From the NCBI GenBank assembly GCA_029243845.1, contig JAQWRF010000302.1, forward strand, positions 1-11,157: a stretch of DNA of 11,157 nucleotides, given 5' to 3'. This DNA comes from Planctomycetota bacterium. Its GTDB lineage: Bacteria > Planctomycetota > UBA1135. The translations under genes were made by a program, and so were the position numbers. This document shows, piece after piece, positions 1 through 6,286 of the stretch. The notes below the pieces were generated by a model. The model saw only the letters and a list, made by a program, of their open reading frames with translations. It made no database searches and was not told where the DNA came from. Numbering within the stretch: position 1 is the stretch's first letter; every line of letters starts with the position of its first letter.

Positions 1-1054
1 CGGCAAGTAAAGTGGGAACTTTGGTGATAACAAATGACGAACTAGCATAAATAAACTCGGTATCGTCGCTGAGATAATCGAATACACGCGAATCGTCGAG
101 CTCTCCGGGTGAATCGAGCCACTGCACCGGGCTCATTAGGCCAGAGTCTTGCAATTCCACCACCCAAATCTTGATTTCTCCGAATGAGTAGCGGTCGCCA
201 ATCTTGTGATTGCTGGCAGAGTCTATCAACTTCAGGACGGTAATACCTATGGGCCCGGCGTAATGCGCTAGATAATTAGCAGCGTAAAAGCGCTGCAGCC
301 CGGAGCCACGCGCCGCCAGCTTCACCCAATACTGTCGCGCCGCATGTTGATGCAATGCTGCGCTAGCTTGAGCGGCTGTGTCCCGTACTTGTGCGCTAGA
401 GTCGGCAATCGTCATGGCCAGGATTTGATGCATGTAAATCACTTCGGATTGCTTCGTCGCTATCTGTAAACCAATCCGCCGTCGTATGGCATCGGTACTC
501 TTTAACTCATCACCGATTTGGGTATAACTTAGGTTGCGCTCGGAGTGTTTGTTAGAGCTTGCAGAAATGATGTTGTGCAACTCAGTGCCAAGAATCAAGC
601 GCTGCAAGCCATCTTGCCTTAAATATGTTTTGTATAGCTTCTCCACTCGCTTGTCGAGTTTGATGCTTGGTGGTAGGTTACTGGTTTGCGCTGCCCAGCT
701 TTGAATAAGATCGTAACCGATTACGGACTCTGGAAAGTGCAAGGACACTTGCTCTGTTTCTTTCAGCAAGATAGAGAGTAAACCCTCTTGGCTTAGCGCT
801 GTCAACCACTCGTCATGCGAAAACACTCCGGCTTTCCTGAGCTTTAAAAGTGGTAAGGCGCTAAGACTAAAGTCGCGAATTTCAACAACGGGATCGGCTG
901 CGCATAGTAGACGTCCGAAAGGTGTTGCCAGTTGTAGGTCACCGACTTTGCAATCAACGGCCTCGACATGCAGACCACTTTTAGTTATGGCAATGACTGG
1001 CTGCTGGGTTGACGCTTGAATACAGCTAGCCATGACGATGGCAGAAAACAACAT
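1..1054 (-). CDS. Exported HEAT-repeat-like protein of unknown function (C-terminus beyond window)
   Basis: An uninterrupted frame of 351 codons runs from ATG at 1054 to the left edge with no stop, so the C-terminus is missing. I do not recognise the family. The first 15 residues (MLFSAIVMASCIQAS) resemble a short signal peptide. Cys11 lies in MASC, a weak lipobox because Met rather than Leu is at -3, so a lipoprotein is possible but unproven. Residues about 208-235 (with SSAQVRDTAAQA) and 252-280 look like two helical HEAT-type repeats. Residues 20-60 contain three Cys (35, 51 and the candidate Cys11). The gene starts 19 nt after the larB stop and has no clear Shine-Dalgarno, which fits read-through or coupled translation as the last visible gene of the protease-tsaD-larB operon. 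The frame is open for 11 codons upstream of the ATG, with no better start there. It is probably a cell-envelope protein acting through protein-protein contacts; this is inference. Confidence 0.75.
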   Translation of the reverse strand, partial: MLFSAIVMASCIQASTQQPVIAITKSGLHVEAVDCKVGDLQLATPFGRLLCAADPVVEIRDFSLSALPLLKLRKAGVFSHDEWLTALSQEGLLSILLKETEQVSLHFPESVIGYDLIQSWAAQTSNLPPSIKLDKRVEKLYKTYLRQDGLQRLILGTELHNIISASSNKHSERNLSYTQIGDELKSTDAIRRRIGLQIATKQSEVIYMHQILAMTIADSSAQVRDTAAQASAALHQHAARQYWVKLAARGSGLQRFYAANYLAHYAGPIGITVLKLIDSASNHKIGDRYSFGEIKIWVVELQDSGLMSPVQWLDSPGELDDSRVFDYLSDDTEFIYASSSFVITKVPTLLA

Positions 1055-1073
1055 TACGTCATTATCGCAAAAA

Positions 1074-1823
1074 TCATGCCAAGTTTACGATGCGGGCGGC
1101 CATCATTGCTGCGCCAAAGCCATTATCGATATTAACGACGGCTACACCAGGGCTGCAGCTGTTCAGCATCGCTAAAAGAGCGGCTAAACCCTCGTATGAG
1201 GCACCGTAGCCCACACTGGTCGGCAGAGCGATTACTGGACTAGAGACTAAGCCGGCAACCACTGAGCACAAAGCCCCTTCGAAACCAGCGACAACAATCA
1301 CGCACTCGGCTGTGCGTAAGCGCACGGTTTTATCGAGGAGGCGATGAATGCCTGCCACGCCAACATCGTTGATGAGCTCGGCATTGCAGCCAAGCCAGTT
1401 GAGGGTGACAACCGCCTCGCGCGCCACAGTCAAATCAGAAGTACCGGCACACACTACAACGATATCATGCGCAAGTTCAGTAGCGCCATCGGGTAAATAA
1501 CTAACGCAATTGGCATCCGCAAAGTAATCGCCATCGCCAAGCACCTCAAGGATGGCCGCTGCTTGCTGCGCCGTGCAACGCGTGAACAGTGCCTTATGTT
1601 TTGTTTCCACAAACTGCGCGGCGATAGTAGCGCACTGTTCAATGGTTTTGCCTTCGCAGTAAACAGCTTCTGGTGCACCACAGCGTAACTCGCGGTGCAA
1701 ATCTAATTGCGCAACATCGCTGCTGTGAATCGCGGTCGCTGCAATTTCATCAACTGCTTGTTCAATGCTAGTGTCGTTCTCTTGTACACTCTGCAATAAT
1801 TTTTGAAGTTGTTGGCGATTCAT
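1074..1823 (-). CDS. larB: LarB, pyridinium-3,5-biscarboxylic acid mononucleotide synthase
   Basis: LarB carboxylates the pyridinium ring of nicotinic acid adenine dinucleotide and cleaves off AMP, giving the biscarboxylate mononucleotide that LarE and LarC turn into the nickel-pincer nucleotide cofactor. It is a soluble cytoplasmic enzyme. The 249 residues match the usual length. An N-terminal region (about 1-115, with LDLHRELRCGAPEAVYCEGKT at 40-60) precedes a PurE/AIR-carboxylase-like domain: CAGTSD (125-130), GVAGIHRLL (155-163), VAGFEGAL (178-185), PTSVGYG (201-207), NSCSPG (221-226) and NIDNGFGA (231-238). Cys223 sits where the Lactiplantibacillus enzyme has the Cys that forms the covalent adduct with the substrate. 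The ATG overlaps the tsaD stop as TAATG, indicating coupled translation. No larA, larC or larE is in the window, so the cofactor's client cannot be read here. Confidence 0.93.
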   Translation of the reverse strand: MNRQQLQKLLQSVQENDTSIEQAVDEIAATAIHSSDVAQLDLHRELRCGAPEAVYCEGKTIEQCATIAAQFVETKHKALFTRCTAQQAAAILEVLGDGDYFADANCVSYLPDGATELAHDIVVVCAGTSDLTVAREAVVTLNWLGCNAELINDVGVAGIHRLLDKTVRLRTAECVIVVAGFEGALCSVVAGLVSSPVIALPTSVGYGASYEGLAALLAMLNSCSPGVAVVNIDNGFGAAMMAARIVNLA

Positions 1824-2851
1824 TATGCTTGGGCAAAAACGTCGAGGTTGAGGCTATCGGCTTTGTCCGCCGCAAACAATTCATATCCTAGTCCAGCGAT
1901 CATTACGGCGTTGTCGGTACAGTAAGCCGGCGGGGCGAATGTCGCTTGAATGTTATGCTCCGCGCATAACTCGTCCATTATCCGCCGCAAGCGCAGGTTG
2001 CATGCAACGCCGCCGCCTACTAAGACCTGTTGGATGTCGTGTTGTTGACAGGCGCGAACACATTTGCGCGCTAGGGTACTGACTACGGCATGCTCAAAAC
2101 TAGCGCACACATCGGCAGTGTGTTTGCGATCGACAATCCATGGGTCGGTCAGGCGATTGCCTGGGCCACGCAGTTTGTATAGCAATGCTGTTTTCATGCC
2201 AGAGAAAGAAAAGTCTAGGGATTCACGATTGAGCATCGGTTGTTTGAACTGAAACGATTTTGGGTCACCGTGCGCACCAGCCTTTTGAATCGATGGGCCT
2301 CCGGGATAACTTAGCTCGAGCATAGCGGCGGCTTTGTCAAGACATTCGCCCGCGGCATCATCGCGCGTTGCACCAAGCAGTTGGTGCTCGAGCGCCGAGT
2401 CGCTGCGATACAGAGAAGTATGTCCGCCAGATACTACTAAAGTTATAAAAGGAAACGTCGGTTGCTCGATGGACATTAGCGCTGCGTAAATATGCGCCTC
2501 GATATGGTGCACGCCAACAATCGGTTTTTGCCATGCATAAGCAAGCGCTTTAGCGGCAGTCACACCAATCAACAACGAGCCCATCAGGCCAGGCCGGTTA
2601 GTGACAGCGATTCCGGACAACTGTTCAGGACGCATGTTGGCCTCAGTCAAGCATTGATCGACAACAGTGCGGATAGAGCGCAAGTGCGAGCGTCCAGCTA
2701 TTTCCGGAACAACTCCGCCCCAGGCCGCGTGCTCGTCGATTTGACTGTGCACCACAGAAGAAATAACTTGCTTGCCGTCGGCAACAATAGCCGCCGCGGT
2801 TTCATCGCATGACGATTCAATGCCTAAAATGAATTGCGTTTCGCTGGTCAT
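1823..2851 (-). CDS. tsaD: TsaD, tRNA N6-adenosine threonylcarbamoyltransferase
   Basis: TsaD transfers the threonylcarbamoyl group from threonylcarbamoyl-AMP (made by TsaC) to A37 of ANN-decoding tRNAs. It works in the cytoplasm with TsaB and TsaE and is normally essential. The 342-residue length is typical, and the ASKHA-fold signatures are present: GIESSCDET near the start (10-18), HHIEAH (115-120) giving the metal-binding His116 and His120, SGGHTSL (141-147), DDAAGECLDKAA (164-175), GGGVACN (279-285) and TDNAVMIA (312-319) with Asp313 as third metal ligand. The ATG lies inside the ATGA overlap with the upstream protease gene, and the stop overlaps the larB ATG, so it is the middle gene of a tightly packed operon. 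No convincing Shine-Dalgarno precedes it, which fits translational coupling. Linkage to a processing protease and larB is not the commonest tsaD context. Confidence 0.97.
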   Translation of the reverse strand: MTSETQFILGIESSCDETAAAIVADGKQVISSVVHSQIDEHAAWGGVVPEIAGRSHLRSIRTVVDQCLTEANMRPEQLSGIAVTNRPGLMGSLLIGVTAAKALAYAWQKPIVGVHHIEAHIYAALMSIEQPTFPFITLVVSGGHTSLYRSDSALEHQLLGATRDDAAGECLDKAAAMLELSYPGGPSIQKAGAHGDPKSFQFKQPMLNRESLDFSFSGMKTALLYKLRGPGNRLTDPWIVDRKHTADVCASFEHAVVSTLARKCVRACQQHDIQQVLVGGGVACNLRLRRIMDELCAEHNIQATFAPPAYCTDNAVMIAGLGYELFAADKADSLNLDVFAQA

Positions 2852-4149
2852 TGTTTCAAGTCCGCTATAAGCTGCTGCGCTGCTGTATCAATCCAAGCAT
2901 CCTCTGGCCTTGGGTGCTGCAAATATTCTGGGAACAACTCTGCAACTTCTGCGGCATACTTTTCAGGAACTCGAATGCGACTTGCCCATAGTTTAATGGC
3001 ATTACACGTCGCGTCCGTTTGTTTTTTGAGTTCAAAGTCGGGTAACAAACCATGAGGCTTCCCGTCATCCTTAATCTTGCTTTCGATGATCTCGCCACTC
3101 GGAGTTAAGTAGTAACCCGCAGTAAACTTAATTGCGAAATCAGGGTCGCGGAAACTGAGTACTTTTTGAAAGACTCCTTTGCCGTAAGTGCGTGTTCCCA
3201 TGAGTTTGGCGCGTTGGTGATCACGTAAAGCAGCGGCGACCACTTCGGACCCGGAGGCACTTAATTCATTAACCAATACAATAACCGGCAAGTCAGGATA
3301 TGCGCTTAGTTGAGCATCAGCATACTTCAAATATTCATCACCAGCATGTGGACGTAATCGGCAAACTATTTCTCCACTAAGGAAATACGAAGCTACGTCA
3401 ATGGCATCTTGGAGTTGCCCTCCCAAATTGAAGCGCAAGTCTAAGATCAAGGCCTGCATGCCCAAAGCGGTAAGGCGCTGCAGAGCAGAAGAGAGTTCCT
3501 CGGGAGTACTTGACGCAAAGGACTTGATACTCACGTGGGCAATACCATGTTCTGCATCGATGATGGACTCGTCGCTTACCGTAATAGATGGCACTGGCTG
3601 GCGCTTGACTTGACGCTCGACAATCTCGCCATTTAGCTTGCGAAGTTTAAGACCAACAGTGGTGCCCGGTCTTCCGCTTAATTTGGTAGTTATATTTGCA
3701 GAATCCATGGTCGAAACATTTTTACCATCAATTTCTAGTATCGTGTCGCCAGTGGTGATGCCTTGCTTTGCAGTATCGCTGTTTGGTAGGGGGAAAATAA
3801 TTCTCCAGTCTTTGTCGAGCATGACTCCGATACCACCGAATAATCCGGTGGATTCTTCTTTGAAATCACGGATATCTGCTGGCGGGATGAAATCAGCGTA
3901 GGGGTCGTCGAGACTGTCGACCATGCCAGCAGCGCCAGCCAGCAACAAATCGGAACTAGATGGAGAAAAAATGGAGTGCTGCACTAGGGAATCTTGCACC
4001 AATTCTAGAGTTAGCTGTTCGCTTGGCGTGCTCAACTCGTGAAACAAGGGTGCGACAATCGCTTTGCCAACAAGAATACAGCTGAGCATCAATACTGCGC
4101 CGAGAGTCATCGAGCGCGCACAAAACACTGTGGGAGTGGCTTTGGACAT
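2848..4149 (-). CDS. S41-family C-terminal processing peptidase with PDZ domain
   Basis: This serine protease of the Prc/CtpA type degrades or trims proteins at their C-termini and acts outside the inner membrane. The 433 residues show an N-terminal hydrophobic segment (about 14-36, signal peptide or anchor), a helical stretch, a PDZ domain (about 95-183, with GLFGGIGVML at 102-111) and the S41 core. The catalytic Ser-Lys dyad is visible: Ser299 in NELSASGSE (294-302) and Lys324 in TYGKG, 25 residues apart as in E. coli Prc (Ser430/Lys455). Asp310 matches Prc Asp441. The substrate-positioning LDLRFNLGG (237-245) is also present. The protein should therefore be active. Its substrate cannot be read from the sequence. 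The ATG at 4149 follows a -10-like box by only 6 nt and has no Shine-Dalgarno; Met14 is an alternative start. It is the first gene of the operon with tsaD and larB. Confidence 0.93.
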   Translation of the reverse strand: MSKATPTVFCARSMTLGAVLMLSCILVGKAIVAPLFHELSTPSEQLTLELVQDSLVQHSIFSPSSSDLLLAGAAGMVDSLDDPYADFIPPADIRDFKEESTGLFGGIGVMLDKDWRIIFPLPNSDTAKQGITTGDTILEIDGKNVSTMDSANITTKLSGRPGTTVGLKLRKLNGEIVERQVKRQPVPSITVSDESIIDAEHGIAHVSIKSFASSTPEELSSALQRLTALGMQALILDLRFNLGGQLQDAIDVASYFLSGEIVCRLRPHAGDEYLKYADAQLSAYPDLPVIVLVNELSASGSEVVAAALRDHQRAKLMGTRTYGKGVFQKVLSFRDPDFAIKFTAGYYLTPSGEIIESKIKDDGKPHGLLPDFELKKQTDATCNAIKLWASRIRVPEKYAAEVAELFPEYLQHPRPEDAWIDTAAQQLIADLKQ

Positions 4150-4170
4150 AGGCAGATTGTAAGGTATAAT
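4142..4170 (+). promoter_or_regulatory. Candidate sigma70 promoter of queD-folE
   Basis: TTGGAC at 4142-4147, a 17-bp spacer and a perfect TATAAT at 4165-4170 make a near-consensus promoter pointing at queD. Transcription should begin near 4177-4180, leaving only 3-6 nt before the queD ATG at 4183, so the mRNA would be nearly leaderless. The -35 lies inside the first codons of the divergent protease gene. Confidence 0.75.
4156..4161 (-). promoter_or_regulatory. Candidate -10 box of the protease-tsaD-larB operon
   Basis: On the minus strand TACAAT (5/6 of TATAAT) is followed by exactly 6 nt and then the protease ATG at 4149, which would place the first transcribed base on the start codon. No good -35 is seen at 16-18 bp (best TTATTA-like), so the call is weaker than for queD. 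The two divergent promoters overlap in a 33-bp gap, so polymerase binding at one may hinder the other. Confidence 0.4.
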
Positions 4171-4182
4171 TAAAATCTAATA

Positions 4183-4596
4183 ATGCAAATCAGCTACCAA
4201 ACCGAATTTTGTGCCGCTTACCGTTTGTACCGCGATGATTGGACTCTCGAGAAAAACCGTGAGGTCTACGGGATTTGTGCTAGCCCGAACGGGCATGGGC
4301 ATAGTTACGCGTTTACCACCACCGTCAAAGGGGCGGTTGATGCCGAAACGAGCATGGTGATGGACTACGCTGCCTTAATGCGCATCGTTGACGCGAAAAT
4401 AGTCCAAGCAGTCGACCATTTGAATTTAAACCTGGATATCGATTTTTTACAGGGCATCGTGCCAACATCAGAAAACCTGCTGATTGCATTTTGGCCTATT
4501 ATTGCCGCAGAGTTGCCTGATGGGGTAGAAATAGCTAGTCTTTGCCTGCAAGAATCGCGCGACTTCCGCTGCGAGTACTTTGGACCAAAATCATGA
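4183..4596 (+). CDS. queD: QueD-type 6-carboxytetrahydropterin synthase (6-pyruvoyl-tetrahydropterin synthase family)
   Basis: Family members act on 7,8-dihydroneopterin triphosphate, the FolE product; QueD converts it to 6-carboxy-tetrahydropterin, the second step towards 7-deazaguanines and queuosine in tRNA. The 137 residues show the family pattern: FCAAYRL (9-15), [13 protein letters not shown] (30-42), MVMDY (58-62), DHLNLN (78-83), PTSEN and LQES (122-125). Cys32, Asp78-His79 and Glu124 match known catalytic and substrate-binding positions, and His38 and His40 are two zinc ligands. The third expected ligand, the His of the usual AAHRL motif, is Tyr13 here (codon TAC). The enzyme may bind metal differently, belong to a variant subfamily or have altered activity. 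Overlap with folE (ATGA) strongly supports a role on the FolE product. There is no Shine-Dalgarno; the promoter sits almost at the ATG. Confidence 0.88.
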   Translation: MQISYQTEFCAAYRLYRDDWTLEKNREVYGICASPNGHGHSYAFTTTVKGAVDAETSMVMDYAALMRIVDAKIVQAVDHLNLNLDIDFLQGIVPTSENLLIAFWPIIAAELPDGVEIASLCLQESRDFRCEYFGPKS

Positions 4597-5162
4597 GCGA
4601 CCCGGCTTCTCCAGAATTAAAGACTCTCGTCGAGCATATGCTTGTGGCAATAGGCGAAGATCCCCAGCGCGATGGTTTGTTGCGCACTCCCGAGCGTGTT
4701 GCAAAAAGCCTCGAATACCTTGTTAGTGGTCATCAGCAGCAAATTGACGAAATTGTTAACGGCGCGTTGTTCAAGGAGGATTGCGACGAAATGGTTTTAG
4801 TGCGTGACATTGAGTTCTATTCTCTGTGTGAGCATCATATGTTGCCTTTTTACGGCAAGGTCCATGTTGCTTATATTCCGGATGGCAAGGTCATCGGCCT
4901 TAGTAAATTGCCGCGCATTGTTGATGTGTTCGCCCGCCGCCTCCAGGTTCAAGAGCGCATGACCGTCGAAATAGCCCGAGCAGTGCAAGAGGCCCTGGGC
5001 GCAAAAGGTGTTGCTGTCGTCTCCGAAGCATCCCATTTGTGCATGATGATGCGCGGTGTAGCTAAGCAGGCCAGTTCTACGACCACTTCCTGCATGTTAG
5101 GCTCATTCCGGTCCGATCCGCGTACGCGGGCAGAGTTCATGTCCTTGATAAGCCGCAACTAG
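4593..5162 (+). CDS. folE: GTP cyclohydrolase I (FolE)
   Basis: FolE converts GTP to 7,8-dihydroneopterin triphosphate and formate, the entry step of folate and of the QueD route to queuosine. From ATG 4593 the protein has 189 residues. Zinc ligands are Cys79 and His82 ([11 protein letters not shown], 77-86) and Cys150 ([10 protein letters not shown], 147-156), with the same spacing as E. coli Cys110/His113/Cys181. Other family marks are RTPERV (31-36), [13 protein letters not shown] (98-110) and the C-terminal [12 protein letters not shown] (171-182). This is therefore the classical zinc-dependent type IA enzyme. I chose ATG 4593 because it forms an ATGA overlap with the queD stop; the frame extends to an ATG at 4542, but that would add a 17-residue tail lying wholly inside queD. 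Translation is probably coupled to queD. The pairing suggests queuosine supply, while the enzyme could also serve folate synthesis. Confidence 0.96.
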   Translation: MSDPASPELKTLVEHMLVAIGEDPQRDGLLRTPERVAKSLEYLVSGHQQQIDEIVNGALFKEDCDEMVLVRDIEFYSLCEHHMLPFYGKVHVAYIPDGKVIGLSKLPRIVDVFARRLQVQERMTVEIARAVQEALGAKGVAVVSEASHLCMMMRGVAKQASSTTTSCMLGSFRSDPRTRAEFMSLISRN

Positions 5163-5186
5163 TCTCAAGCCTAGAAAGTTGCATAT

Positions 5187-5206
5187 ATTTGCCCACGAAG
5201 GCAAAT
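5187..5206 (+). other. 7-bp perfect stem-loop after folE
   Basis: ATTTGCC (5187-5193), a 6-nt loop CACGAA and GGCAAAT (5200-5206) form a perfect hairpin 25 nt after the folE stop. It has only three G-C pairs and no T-run behind it, so a classical intrinsic terminator is unlikely. It could cap the queD-folE message or hide the TTG start of the next small gene. It may also be chance. Confidence 0.35.
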
Positions 5207-5437
5207 AAGTGGAGTAAACTTGGATGTTGGCTGAAAGTCAACGCCCCCCTTAACCATCCCCTTAAAGTTGTGAATTCAAAATCTGAGAGACCCACAGAGG
5301 CCTTGCTTGCTATAGGCTCCGTTGTCGCAATTCTCGCCCTGCTGCTCGTTTTGAGCGGTGGCGATGTCGGCGATAATGACACTTCGGCCTCAGCGCCAAG
5401 TGTTGAGACCGATGCTGTCGCTAGTAACGAAAGCTAG
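5189..5437 (+). CDS. Small single-pass membrane protein, unknown function
   Basis: I do not recognise this protein. The longest frame starts with TTG at 5189 (82 residues). A GTG at 5270 would give a 55-residue protein beginning NSKSERPTEALLAIG and looks more natural, because the TTG lies inside a hairpin and neither start has a clear Shine-Dalgarno. The core is one hydrophobic helix (about residues 38-56 of the long form, EALLAIGSVVAILALLLVLS). A short basic N-terminus precedes it and an acidic Ser/Ala/Asp-rich tail follows, so the N-terminus is probably cytoplasmic and the tail periplasmic. It follows folE on the same strand. Its TAG overlaps the boxR TAG of the opposite strand within one CTAG at 5434-5437. 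The clear transmembrane segment in an otherwise gene-sized gap supports a real gene, but moderately. Confidence 0.55.
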   Translation: MPTKANKWSKLGCWLKVNAPLNHPLKVVNSKSERPTEALLAIGSVVAILALLLVLSGGDVGDNDTSASAPSVETDAVASNES

Positions 5438-6201
5438 TCTTCTACCTGCTGGCGCTCACTCAAAAACGAAGTGATTTGCTGCAAGCAGTGTTCAATTGAT
5501 TTCGTAGAGGTATCGACGGTTAAGTCGGCGCATTCGTAGGCCACCGTGCGGTCTTTCAATAAACCATCAAGGTGCTTCATCGCATTCGAATGGCCGCCTT
5601 CAAGGGGGCGGGTGTCGCCCTGGGCAATAACGCGCTCGAAGTGCGTATCGGCTGAAGCACTCAGCCAAACAGTGGTGCACGTGCTTAGTAGGCGCTCGTA
5701 GGCAAAATTGTGATTGACGATAGACCCGGGTAAAGCAAGTACACCGCTGTCGTTCTCACGCAACCAATCTTCGACGGCATCAGCCTCGCGCTTTAAGAAG
5801 CCATCGCGCCCTTCGATTTCAAATATCTCGCGAGTTGGCATGCCGGCTTTGTTTTCGATAGCGTCATCGAGCTCTTGAAAGCCAACACCTATTTGCGCGG
5901 CAAGCTTAGGCCCGAGAGTGGATTTTCCGGCGCCGCGAATGCCGAGTAAACAAATGCGGTTGTAGGGAATAGTGTGCACCGGCAGATCGCACAAACTGCG
6001 GAGCGTGATGCCCAGCGAGTGCGCCAACGACGCCAGCTTCGATATGGAAGGGTTAGCGCGACCCGCCTCAATCTCTACCAGAAAGCGTCTGCTGAGCAAT
6101 GCCTCTAGCGAAAGGCTCTGTAGGGACATGTTCTGCTGCATGCGCAGGCGGCGCACTCGCTTGCCGAGCAGCTTCAGAAGGTGGGCGGAGTCGAGTACCA
6201 T
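5434..6201 (-). CDS. boxR: BoxR/BzdR-family regulator: XRE helix-turn-helix fused to shikimate-kinase-like domain
   Basis: This family represses benzoate-degradation genes and is released by benzoyl-CoA, which binds the C-terminal domain. From ATG 6201 the protein has 255 residues. Residues about 10-72 form an XRE-type helix-turn-helix (LGKRVRRLR to LAHSLGI), then a short linker, then a shikimate-kinase-like domain from about 82. A P-loop GIRGAGKST (87-95), LDDAIE (111-116), GFLKRE (134-139), QGDTRP and a C-terminal VDTS follow. The Gly-Gly-Gly of true shikimate kinases is replaced by LPGS (157-160), so kinase activity is unlikely. An ATG at 6219 would add six residues, but it lies between the -35 and -10 boxes of the promoter; ATG 6201 falls exactly at the expected transcription start, making a leaderless message. 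It is divergent from boxC and convergent with the small membrane gene. BoxR rather than the anaerobic BzdR is inferred from the boxCB neighbours. Confidence 0.87.
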   Translation of the reverse strand: MVLDSAHLLKLLGKRVRRLRMQQNMSLQSLSLEALLSRRFLVEIEAGRANPSISKLASLAHSLGITLRSLCDLPVHTIPYNRICLLGIRGAGKSTLGPKLAAQIGVGFQELDDAIENKAGMPTREIFEIEGRDGFLKREADAVEDWLRENDSGVLALPGSIVNHNFAYERLLSTCTTVWLSASADTHFERVIAQGDTRPLEGGHSNAMKHLDGLLKDRTVAYECADLTVDTSTKSIEHCLQQITSFLSERQQVED

Positions 6202-6207
6202 GTGCGC

Positions 6208-6235
6208 AATATAATGCATGGGCTTGCATTGTCAA
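6208..6235 (-). promoter_or_regulatory. boxR promoter (minus strand)
   Basis: Perfect TTGACA (6235-6230), a 16-bp spacer and TATATT (6213-6208) point towards boxR. Six nt after the -10 box lies ATG 6201, so the predicted first base is the A of the start codon. The spacer is filled by the inverted repeat at 6213-6230, which implies autorepression. Confidence 0.72.
6213..6230. promoter_or_regulatory. Putative BoxR operator, inverted repeat AATGCA-N6-TGCATT
   Basis: A perfect 6-bp inverted repeat with a 6-nt centre puts two TGCA cores 10 bp apart, one helical turn, as expected for a dimeric XRE regulator. The related BzdR is known to recognise TGCA-containing palindromes. The site occupies the boxR -35/-10 spacer and ends against the candidate boxC -35. 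Binding by BoxR is inference. Confidence 0.65.
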
Positions 6236-6257
6236 GTAAAATATGCTTCACTATGTA
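6229..6257 (+). promoter_or_regulatory. Candidate boxCB promoter
   Basis: TTGTCA (6229-6234, 5/6 of consensus), a 17-bp spacer and TATGTA (6252-6257, weak) would start transcription near 6264 and leave about 23 nt of leader before boxC. The leader contains AGGCGA (6271-6276), a modest Shine-Dalgarno. The -35 overlaps the boxR -35 on the other strand and abuts the operator. A weak -10 fits an inducible promoter. Confidence 0.4.
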
Positions 6258-6286
6258 TCCCGTGGTCCACAGGCGACCTTGAAAAT

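Noticed and set aside
4542..4592. Longer folE start inside queD
   Set aside because: The extra 17 residues are translated from the queD coding region in another frame and lack FolE-like character; the ATGA overlap start at 4593 is better.
5137..5382. Minus-strand frame over the folE end and small membrane gene
   Set aside because: It has no recognisable domain, overlaps two plus-strand genes and looks like a shadow frame.
5434..6201. A true shikimate kinase (AroK) assignment
   Set aside because: The N-terminal helix-turn-helix, the altered Gly motif and the boxCB neighbours fit a BoxR regulator, not the aromatic amino acid enzyme.
6210..6215. Perfect TATAAT on the plus strand
   Set aside because: No -35 element is found 16-18 bp upstream; the match arises because the boxR -10 and the operator half-site are palindromic.
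6202..6219. Upstream ATG giving boxR six extra residues
   Set aside because: It sits between the -35 and -10 boxes of the boxR promoter and so would not be transcribed from it; the second ATG at 6201 falls at the predicted start.
6218..6286. Upstream ATG giving boxC 23 extra N-terminal residues
   Set aside because: It lies in the operator and upstream of the candidate boxC transcription start, while ATG 6287 gives the usual BoxC length and has an AGGCGA upstream.
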